NCBI GenBank assembly: GCA_023229045.1
Contig: JALOAB010000028.1
Location: 1-16,653, forward strand
Source: Fidelibacterota bacterium
Lineage (GTDB): Bacteria > Fidelibacterota > UBA2242
Length of the DNA stretch: 16,653 nucleotides
Direction: 5' to 3'
Part shown: positions 1 to 5,957 of the stretch, piece after piece
How positions within the stretch are numbered: position 1 is the first letter of the stretch
Layout: each line of letters begins with the position of its first letter
Notes under the pieces: model-generated
Database searches by the model: none
What the model saw: the letters and a program-made list of their open reading frames with translations, nothing else
Told to the model about the DNA's origin: nothing
Made by a program: the position numbers and the translations under genes

Positions 1-627
1 CAAAGACGCCAAGGAACGAGCCGAAGGCTCTCCTCCGGAGCAAAGATTATTTGATATTTGTAGGGGCACACCGCGGTAACCACCGCGGAGCGGTCAGAGT
101 ATTGTAAAACCTCAAAGCCAGGAAAACTATTCCCCGTCAGGGGATCAAGATTGGATAACCTCTCCGAGGTAAACCTTCTGGTTACACTGCTCCTGCGGCA
201 TAACCAGAACTCTATACTTTTCTTGCAAAGGCGCAGAGGAACGAGCCGAAGGCTCTCCTCCGGAGCAAAGTTTATTTGATATTTGTAGGGGCACACCGCG
301 GTAACCACCGCGGAGCGGTCAGAGTATTGTAAAACCTCAAAGCCAGGAAAACCATTCCCCGGCAGGGGATCAAGATTGGATAACCTCTCCGAGGTAAACC
401 TTCTGGTTACACTGCTCCTGCGGCGTAACCTTAACTCTATTCTTTTCTTGCAAAGGCGCAGAGGAACGAGCCGAAGACTCTCCTCGGGAGCAAAGATTAT
501 TTGATATTTGTTGGGGCACGCCGCGGTAACCACCGCGGAGCGGTCAGAGTATTGTAAAACCTCAAAGCCAGGAAAACTATTCCCCGTCAGGGGATCAAGA
601 TTGGATAACCTCTCCGAGGTAGACCTT
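1..627. repeat. Tandem array of 225-bp hairpin-rich units (about 2.8 copies)
   Basis: Three head-to-tail copies begin at 1, 226 and 451. The first two are exactly 225 bp, and the third stops matching near 627. Copies differ at only a handful of positions. Each unit holds a series of short perfect hairpins; in unit 1 they are GAGCC-GAA-GGCTC (18-30), CTCC-TCC-GGAG (30-40), CCGCGGT-AACC-ACCGCGG (71-88), TCCCC-GTCA-GGGGA (131-144), CCTC-TCC-GAGG (159-169), and CTGGTTA paired with TAACCAG (178-207). No convincing reading frame crosses it. It begins at the window edge, so more copies may lie to the left. It sits downstream of lgt, which is transcribed towards it. The period and structure exclude a CRISPR array. 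Function is unknown; it could be an intergenic repeat family or a structured RNA. Confidence 0.93.
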
Positions 628-877
628 TTTTGTTGAGATAGTCTTGTTACAAAACTGGAAGCCCTGCGGGCTAATTGTTGATAAAGTTCGTTATATAGAC
701 TAAGGCGATTCCGCGTCTCCCGATAAGATCTGGATTTTCGTGCCTTCAAGTCTTCGTGGTTTTCAACCGGTCAGTCACTATCATTTCGGTTATGTCCGGG
801 TTAATCACTATGACGTGAACGATTTCTCACCTCTTCCAAATAACGGAAGATATTCGAAATGACAGCTAAGGACAAAA
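628..877. other. Intergenic stretch with no recognised feature
   Basis: No reading frame, RNA gene or strong terminator is visible here. The left boundary is where the third 225-bp unit loses similarity. The sequence is of mixed composition and looks like unconstrained intergenic DNA between the repeat array and the AT-rich segment. Confidence 0.5.
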
Positions 878-1012
878 AATGACTATAAATCCCCCACGAA
901 ATACGCGAAAACAGACGAATATTTCAAATTTTAAAATTTAAAATTCAAATTTCAGAATGAATGCCTCATTGCCTCAATGCCTCAACGACCTAATGACTTA
1001 ATGACTATAAAT
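878..1012. repeat. AT-rich segment bounded by a 13-bp direct repeat
   Basis: The 13-mer AATGACTATAAAT occurs at 878-890 and again at 1000-1012. Between them lies an AT-rich stretch (about 921-953) built from short A/T runs with local palindromes such as AAATTTTAAAATTT, followed by an array of 8-bp repeats. It lies immediately downstream of the lgt stop codon. A repeat of this spacing could mark replication slippage or an old insertion. No classical GC-rich terminator hairpin for the lgt operon is seen. Confidence 0.6.
963..1010. repeat. Short tandem repeat, six 8-bp units
   Basis: Six consecutive 8-mers read GCCTCATT, GCCTCAAT, GCCTCAAC, GACCTAAT, GACTTAAT and GACTATAA. The left units are nearly identical and the right ones drift, as in a decaying microsatellite. 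It ends 8 bp before the lgt stop codon. Confidence 0.7.
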
Positions 1013-1018
1013 GATCCG

Positions 1019-1768
1019 TCACTTCTTCTTAGGTTTGGATAAGAAGAAAAAGACTACCAAGCCGGCGCAGAACAATCCGATAGAAGTGAACTGGGCGCTG
1101 GAGAGATTCAGCCAGCCGCGCGGATTGACCCGGATAAATTCAATCAGGAAACGTTCAACTCCCGCAAACATCAGGTAAATAGCCATTGTGTGACCGACTT
1201 TAGTGGTCCTGGGGCGAATGACTTTAGTTAAAATAAAAAAGAATCCGAAATTCAGGAACGCTTCGTATAATTGCGTCGGATGGACCGGATAATCAGCCGG
1301 TGGTGTAGCGTGTGGAAAAGTGATCGCCCATGGCAGGTCGCAGGCTTTGCCATGACAGCAACCGGCAAAGAAACAGCCGATCCGCCCAAAACCCTGCCCG
1401 ACTAATAATAATGGCCCTATAATGTCTGCGTAAACTCCAATGCTCTTCCTGTATTTCCGGAGCACCAGAATAACCGCAATTGTACCGCCAATCAATCCAC
1501 CGTGAAAAACCAGCCCCGAGCCGGAAAATATCATGCCAATCGGATCGACTAAGAAATCGGGAATATTTTCAAGGATAGACAACAGTTTCGAGCCGGCGAT
1601 TCCGCCAACCGCCGCCCAGAAAACTATGTCACTGGCTAAATTGGGATGATCGCCGAGTTTCTTCGACTCGGCTTGTAAAAGCAAATAAGAGACGATAAAA
1701 CCAATCGCCATCATCGTACCGTAAGTGTAAATCGTAACCGGACCAATATGAATTAATTCAGGATACAT
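1019..1768 (-). CDS. lgt: Prolipoprotein diacylglyceryl transferase
   Basis: Lgt transfers a diacylglyceryl group from phosphatidylglycerol to the lipobox cysteine of prolipoproteins in the inner membrane, the first step of lipoprotein maturation. The 249-aa product is strongly hydrophobic, with several predicted membrane segments. It carries the family signatures: GLVFHGG at 86-91 (H89), GRIGCFFAGCCHG at 128-140, HPTQLYE at 163-169, and an ER..IEF segment near 205-211. The GRIG motif holds the conserved arginine (R129); the following residues are the Cys-rich variant (GCFFAGCC) rather than the GNFINGE form of E. coli. AAGGAG precedes the ATG at good spacing. It starts only 1 bp after the nitroreductase stop codon, so it is probably the last gene of the long minus-strand run. 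Confidence 0.96.
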   Translation of the reverse strand: MYPELIHIGPVTIYTYGTMMAIGFIVSYLLLQAESKKLGDHPNLASDIVFWAAVGGIAGSKLLSILENIPDFLVDPIGMIFSGSGLVFHGGLIGGTIAVILVLRKYRKSIGVYADIIGPLLLVGQGFGRIGCFFAGCCHGKACDLPWAITFPHATPPADYPVHPTQLYEAFLNFGFFFILTKVIRPRTTKVGHTMAIYLMFAGVERFLIEFIRVNPRGWLNLSSAQFTSIGLFCAGLVVFFFLSKPKKK

Positions 1769-1769
1769 T

Positions 1770-2372
1770 TTAGCTCCTTTCCGGTCTGTTCCAGTGGTTG
1801 AAATGCAAGATGGTGTTCATTGGTTTTTTGGGCACATGCAGAACCTTTTCAGCATCCTTCCAGTAGCGGATTTCACTGGCTGTTTCCAAAACCGGTGATT
1901 CGGCGGGGAAACCAAACGCGATCACCGAATCGATCTCATACTTTTCAGGAATTTCCAGCAAAGGACGCAATTTCAGACGCTCGACTGACGCGATCCAGCA
2001 GGTACCAATCCCATGCGCCCAGGCCGCCAAAATAAAATTTTCGATCGCCGCGCCCGCATCGTTGGCGTGGCGTGACTGCATTAAATCTTTATTTACCAGC
2101 ACAACCAGATAGCCAATCGGATGTTGACCATCCCGCGGATTACCATCGGGAGCAATATACCCGGCCCATTTGAGCAGAGGAAAAATTTCGGCGACCAGAT
2201 CCGGTTCGGTCACCAGGCAATATTCAAGCGGTTGCAGATTGCGCGCTGACGGCGCTACCCGGGCGCAGTCGATACATTCAATTAATACCGATTGATCGAT
2301 CGCTTCCGCTCGAAATTGGCGAATCGTACGCCGCGTTTTGATAATTTTAATTAATTCCTCAGACAGCGACAT
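1770..2372 (-). CDS. Nitroreductase-family FMN oxidoreductase
   Basis: A 200-aa protein of the FMN-dependent nitroreductase family, which reduces nitro-compounds, quinones or flavins with NAD(P)H. The N-terminal RRTIRQF (14-20) is the usual family start and contributes to FMN phosphate binding. PSARNLQP (41-48) is the second flavin-contact motif, and the AAIENFILAAWAHGIGTCWI region (about 108-127) is the typical central helix. The length fits short single-domain members. No strong ribosome binding site is visible ahead of the ATG. It lies 14 bp after the cyclic-nucleotide-binding gene and 1 bp before lgt, so co-transcription is likely. The natural substrate cannot be told from sequence. Confidence 0.9.
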   Translation of the reverse strand: MSLSEELIKIIKTRRTIRQFRAEAIDQSVLIECIDCARVAPSARNLQPLEYCLVTEPDLVAEIFPLLKWAGYIAPDGNPRDGQHPIGYLVVLVNKDLMQSRHANDAGAAIENFILAAWAHGIGTCWIASVERLKLRPLLEIPEKYEIDSVIAFGFPAESPVLETASEIRYWKDAEKVLHVPKKPMNTILHFNHWNRPERS

Positions 2373-2386
2373 AAATTAATCCGTTT

Positions 2387-2842
2387 TTATAGAATGGCAT
2401 TGCGCATTTCGAAATTGGTCTTACGCAGTTTCCCGGTCAGAACTTTAGCAATATTACGCATAATGATGTAACCGACGTGTTCATTAGCGGCTAAATGGCG
2501 GTGAAAAGCAATATTATCAACAAAAATCAGGTCAGTATTTTCCTCAGCTATGACTGTAGCCGAGCGCGACGAACCATCAATTAGCGCAAATTCACCGAAT
2601 AATTCATTATCCCGCAGTGAAGCGATTTTTTCCAGTTCGCCCGGATGCGATGCGGAATAGATCAGAACGCTTACCCGCCCTTTGGCAATGATATAGAGTT
2701 CCTCGCTGGGTTCACCTTCTTTAAAAATCGTTTCGTCACGCGTGACATGACGTCCTTTAAACAAACCGGTTAATTCCTTTAATTCCGGATCTGACAATCC
2801 ATGCGTCAATTCGGAATTTCTAAGAATCGCAATCGTATCCAT
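2387..2842 (-). CDS. Single-domain cyclic nucleotide-binding (CRP-like) protein
   Basis: A 151-aa protein consisting of one cyclic nucleotide-binding (cNMP) fold. A beta-roll spans about 20-110 with the phosphate-binding cassette FGEFALIDGSSRSATV at 82-97, including the conserved glutamate (E84) and arginine (R93) that contact cyclic nucleotide in CRP and PKA. A helical tail follows, but there is no helix-turn-helix, kinase or channel domain, so it is not itself a transcription factor. GGAGGG lies just upstream of the ATG. It lies between folD and the nitroreductase with gaps of 13-14 bp. A role as a regulatory subunit for a partner protein is inference; no partner can be named. Confidence 0.87.
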   Translation of the reverse strand: MDTIAILRNSELTHGLSDPELKELTGLFKGRHVTRDETIFKEGEPSEELYIIAKGRVSVLIYSASHPGELEKIASLRDNELFGEFALIDGSSRSATVIAEENTDLIFVDNIAFHRHLAANEHVGYIIMRNIAKVLTGKLRKTNFEMRNAIL

Positions 2843-2855
2843 ATTCCCTCCATTT

Positions 2856-3746
2856 TTATTTCCTGTTTAGCGCTTGTTCCGCCAGAAAAACGGTATTGGC
2901 TACCAGCATGGCAATCGTCATCGGACCGACGCCGCCCGGCACCGGTGTAATCGCCGAAGCCACTTCAGCAACTTCATCGAATTTAACATCGCCTACCCAC
3001 CGATACCCCTTGGGCGATGAAGGATCGTCGATTCGATTCGATCCCACATCTATCACCACTACTCCGGATTTGACATACGAACGATCAATGAACTCCGGCT
3101 GACCAAGCGCCGCGATCAGGATATCCGCCTGGCGCGTGACCTCACGCAGATTTTGCGTACGGGTATGGCAAACCGTCACGGTGGCGTTACCCAGCGGTCG
3201 TTTTTGCATCAATAAATTGGCAACCGGTTTGCCGACGATATTACTGCGACCGGCGACGACTACATGTTTTCCGTTCGGATCGATCCCTGAATATTTCAGG
3301 AGCATTAAAATACCATGCGGCGTGCAGGGCAACGGGCATTCGACGCCCAGCACCATTTTTCCCAGATTGGTGGGATGAATGCCGTCGGCATCTTTATCAG
3401 ATGAAATAGCCTGGATTATAGCATTGCTATCCAACTGCGCGGGAACCGGCAATTGCACCAGGATTCCGTGAAATCGGGAATCGCGATTCAATTTATCAAT
3501 CAATCCCAAAACCGTTGCCTGGGTGGATTCGGCCGACAGGCGTAGCGTCTCGGAAAAGAGCGCCATGCTGTCGAAGGCTTTAGCCTTCATCCCGACGTAA
3601 GCTTTGGATGCCGGATTATCGCCAACCAGCACCACCGCCAGCCCGGGGGTTACGCCCTTTTGTTTGAGTTGCTCAATACGGGGCACCAGATCGGCTTTCA
3701 CTTTTTGCGAAATTTCAATCCCGTCGATCAATTTTACTGTACTCAT
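2856..3746 (-). CDS. folD: Bifunctional methylenetetrahydrofolate dehydrogenase / methenyl-THF cyclohydrolase
   Basis: FolD oxidises 5,10-methylene-THF to 5,10-methenyl-THF with NADP and hydrolyses that to 10-formyl-THF, feeding purine synthesis and Met-tRNA formylation. The 296-aa length is typical. Visible signatures are VGDNPASKAYVGMKAKA (41-57, with Y50 and K54 in the YxxxK catalytic motif), QLPVP (98-102, Q98), DKDADGIHP (117-125, D121), the dinucleotide-binding GRSNIVGKP (166-174), and the C-terminal PVPGGVGPMT (268-277). The ATG overlaps the rny stop codon by 4 bp (ATGA), implying translational coupling. It sits in the same strand run as translation genes that depend on formylated initiator tRNA. 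Confidence 0.97.
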   Translation of the reverse strand: MSTVKLIDGIEISQKVKADLVPRIEQLKQKGVTPGLAVVLVGDNPASKAYVGMKAKAFDSMALFSETLRLSAESTQATVLGLIDKLNRDSRFHGILVQLPVPAQLDSNAIIQAISSDKDADGIHPTNLGKMVLGVECPLPCTPHGILMLLKYSGIDPNGKHVVVAGRSNIVGKPVANLLMQKRPLGNATVTVCHTRTQNLREVTRQADILIAALGQPEFIDRSYVKSGVVVIDVGSNRIDDPSSPKGYRWVGDVKFDEVAEVASAITPVPGGVGPMTIAMLVANTVFLAEQALNRK

Positions 3747-5290
3747 TTCGCAAAACTCACGCTACGATGTTCACGGACAACAACGACTTTAACCTGCCCC
3801 GGGTAATTGAGTTCCTCCTGAATTTTGGCGGCAATTTCCTCTGCCAGGCTATCGGCTTCGGTATCGCTGACCACGCCATTCTCGACTATTACGCGAACTT
3901 CGCGCCCGGCTTGAATGGCATAGGTTTTTGTGACACCGGCGAATGAAGTCGCAATTGCTTCCAGTTTTTCCAGACGCTGAATGTAACTCTCCAGCGTGTC
4001 GCCGCGTGCTCCCCGCCGCGAGCCACTGATCTGGTCGGCGGCCTGCACAATGGCTGAGATTGGATGAGTCGCTTCAACTTCCTCGTGATGCGAAGCGATT
4101 GCATTGACCACGATTGGATGTTCCCGAAATTTCTTGGCGAAATCGGCTCCGATCAAGGCATGAGTTCCGGTGACATTGCGGTCAACCGCTTTGCCGATAT
4201 CATGCAGAAGCCCGGCGCGTTTAGCCAACTCGCCATTCAAACCGAGCTCAGCCGCCATTAAACCGGAGAGCCAGGCGACCTCAATCGAATGTTTCAGAAT
4301 ATTCTGCCCGTAGGATGTGCGATATTTCAGTTTACCGATCATTTTCAGTAATTCCGGCTGTAACTGGGAAATGCCGACTTCATCTATGGCTTCTTCTGCG
4401 GCGCGCAGAATTTCTTCATCCACTTCCTTTTCGGCTTTGGTAATCATTTCTTCAATACGAGCCGGGTGAATGCGTCCATCTACAACTAATTTTTCGAGGG
4501 CGATGCGCGCGACTTCGCGGCGAATCGGATCGAATCCCGAAAGCACGACCGCTTCCGGAGTATCATCAATGATAATCTCGACACCGGTCAGCGACTCGAA
4601 GTGCCGGATGTTACGTCCTTCTCTTCCGATAATGCGCCCTTTCATGTTATCATTTGGCAAATTGACCAGCGAAACGGTCGTTTCGGCCGTATGGTCAGCC
4701 GCCGAGCGCTGGATGGCGGAAACGATGATTTTCTTGGCATCGCGGTTAGCCTCAGCCAGGGCGTTTTCGCGAATTTCCTTAGCTTTCCTGTTGACGCCCT
4801 CTTTGGCTTTTTCGAGCAGATTGTTCATTAAAATTTCTTCGGCTTCCTTGCGGGACATGCCGGCAATTCGTTCCAGCCGTTCATTCTGGGCATCAATGAT
4901 ATTTTGTAGTTCAGTTTCTTTGTGGGCTAAGCCATCGCGATGTTTTTTCAATTCTTCTTCGCGTTTATCGAGTTCTTCGGATTTTTTATCAGCAAGCTCG
5001 GTTTTGCGGTCGAGATAAAATTCGCGTTTGGCCAGTTTTTTCTCTGTTTCACGCACGTCCCTCAATTTATTGCGGGCTTCATCTTCAGCCCGATGGCGGA
5101 TGTTGATAGCTTCGTCCTTGGCTTCGAGACGAGCCTCCCTCTTGATCTCCTCCGCCTCTTTCTGCGCATTGGCAATAATTTCAGAAAAAGTCGCCTGCGC
5201 CCTTTTTAATTTTTGGATATACAAATAAAGTGACAAAACAGTCCCCACGACTGCTCCGCCAATTGCGAAGAGAATATTGATCCAGGTCAT
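3743..5290 (-). CDS. rny: Ribonuclease Y
   Basis: RNase Y is a membrane-anchored endoribonuclease that starts mRNA decay. The corrected product is 515 aa. An N-terminal membrane segment (about 4-24) is followed by a long charged coiled coil (about 26-190), a KH RNA-binding domain with GRIIGREGRN at 218-227, and an HD domain with the LLHDIGK motif at 361-367 (H363, D364). An in-frame ATG 57 bp further upstream (5347) would add 19 polar residues before the membrane anchor. I prefer 5290 because AAGGAG (5298-5303) sits 7 nt before it, and the family begins directly with the anchor. The stop overlaps the folD ATG. The zapA-rny gap ahead of it contains an inverted repeat. Confidence 0.96.
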   Translation of the reverse strand: MTWINILFAIGGAVVGTVLSLYLYIQKLKRAQATFSEIIANAQKEAEEIKREARLEAKDEAINIRHRAEDEARNKLRDVRETEKKLAKREFYLDRKTELADKKSEELDKREEELKKHRDGLAHKETELQNIIDAQNERLERIAGMSRKEAEEILMNNLLEKAKEGVNRKAKEIRENALAEANRDAKKIIVSAIQRSAADHTAETTVSLVNLPNDNMKGRIIGREGRNIRHFESLTGVEIIIDDTPEAVVLSGFDPIRREVARIALEKLVVDGRIHPARIEEMITKAEKEVDEEILRAAEEAIDEVGISQLQPELLKMIGKLKYRTSYGQNILKHSIEVAWLSGLMAAELGLNGELAKRAGLLHDIGKAVDRNVTGTHALIGADFAKKFREHPIVVNAIASHHEEVEATHPISAIVQAADQISGSRRGARGDTLESYIQRLEKLEAIATSFAGVTKTYAIQAGREVRVIVENGVVSDTEADSLAEEIAAKIQEELNYPGQVKVVVVREHRSVSFAK

Positions 5291-5297
5291 TATACCA

Positions 5298-5303
5298 CTC
5301 CTT
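5298..5303 (-). promoter_or_regulatory. Ribosome binding site deciding the rny start
   Basis: AAGGAG on the minus strand lies 7 nt upstream of the ATG at 5288-5290. The longer in-frame candidate at 5347 has no comparable site, which supports the shorter start. Confidence 0.8.
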
Positions 5304-5310
5304 ATAGATT

Positions 5311-5369
5311 CGGTTAGGACTCTACCGTTCGCACTGCATCGCACCAACCGTATCTAATGGTGGTAGAGT
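5311..5369 (-). promoter_or_regulatory. Possible structured 5' leader of rny
   Basis: The 104-bp gap between zapA and rny holds a perfect 8-bp inverted repeat: ACTCTACC at 5319-5326 and GGTAGAGT at 5362-5369, extendable by G-T pairs. A second short pairing, CGGTT (5311-5315) with AACCG (5346-5350), interleaves with the first. The two helices could therefore form a pseudoknot or be mutually exclusive. One arm lies a few bases upstream of the rny ribosome binding site, so an effect on translation is conceivable. The gap is too short for a normal 6S RNA. This is seen by eye only, with no comparative support. Confidence 0.3.
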
Positions 5370-5394
5370 TAATCGCTTTTATTTATAAGATGGA

Positions 5395-5700
5395 TTAGAT
5401 TTCTTCGTTTAACTTTTCGTCAATGATGTCAATCAGGAAGCCTGCTTTTTCTTCGACAGAGCTGACTATTTTGTCTCTCTCCTGATTGGCGGTAAATAAT
5501 TCATCAGTGATATTCATCGCGGCTAAAATCGCCACGCGGATTGGGGTTTGTACAGTTCGGAGGGAAGCTTCGATTTCCTCCATTTTGTCATTGACGTAAT
5601 TGGCAACGCTGATAATATAGGCGCGATCGGCCTTGGATTTTACAGTATATTCCTGGCCATAAATATTAACGCGGACTAAGTTATCGTTTAATTCTTCCAT
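5395..5700 (-). CDS. zapA: Cell division protein ZapA
   Basis: ZapA binds and bundles FtsZ filaments at the Z-ring. The 101-aa product has the family's N-terminal globular part, beginning VNIYGQEYTVKSKADRAYI (8-26), where a short beta segment leads into the first helix. A C-terminal coiled-coil helix contains the characteristic VAILAAMNITDELF stretch (about 56-69). Length matches the family. It follows the ZapB-like gene by 47 bp and precedes rny by 104 bp. The ribosome binding site is weak. Confidence 0.92.
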   Translation of the reverse strand: MEELNDNLVRVNIYGQEYTVKSKADRAYIISVANYVNDKMEEIEASLRTVQTPIRVAILAAMNITDELFTANQERDKIVSSVEEKAGFLIDIIDEKLNEEI

Positions 5701-5747
5701 CTTTTTTATCGATTATCGTTTCAAATAACAGTACGGTTGGATTTGGA

Positions 5748-5948
5748 TTAATAATCCTTTAAAAGTTCGAGCATTCCTTCGATTTTACTGCGTAGTTCTT
5801 GTCTTTTTTTCAAGTCTAACATTACTTCGAGAGAGGCTCCTTCTTTTAATTCCGTTTTCATTTTATGATTTTCTTCTCTAAGCTGGGTTACAACCGCCAG
5901 TAAACTTTTGATTTTTTCTTCCAGAAGGCTCAAGTTCGTGATGTTCAT
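5748..5948 (-). CDS. Small coiled-coil protein, ZapB-like
   Basis: A 66-aa protein that is almost entirely one amphipathic coiled coil, with leucines at heptad spacing (for example NLSLLEEKIKSLL at 5-17 and KIEGMLELLKDY at 55-66). It resembles the short ZapB-type cell division proteins that work with ZapA. Its position directly before zapA supports a division role. Coiled-coil similarity alone is weak evidence, so the exact family is uncertain. It begins 9 bp after the pheT stop, with a modest GAAGGG site upstream of the ATG. Confidence 0.75.
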   Translation of the reverse strand: MNITNLSLLEEKIKSLLAVVTQLREENHKMKTELKEGASLEVMLDLKKRQELRSKIEGMLELLKDY

Positions 5949-5957
5949 AAACCCTTC

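Noticed and set aside
1..627. CRISPR array
   Set aside because: The repeat period is 225 bp with nearly no variable part. There are no short repeats with unique spacers, and no cas gene is near.
4470..5018. Plus-strand 182-codon ORF opposite rny
   Set aside because: It is the antisense shadow of the RNase Y coiled coil and KH region; its serine/arginine-rich composition reflects the reversed codons.
5291..5347. Longer rny start at 5347 giving 534 aa
   Set aside because: The extra 19 residues precede the membrane anchor, have no ribosome binding site, and overlap the inverted repeat. The ATG at 5290 has AAGGAG at 7 nt.
5291..5394. 6S RNA between zapA and rny
   Set aside because: The gap is only 104 bp, too short for a usual 6S RNA of about 180 nt, and no long central-bubble hairpin is visible.
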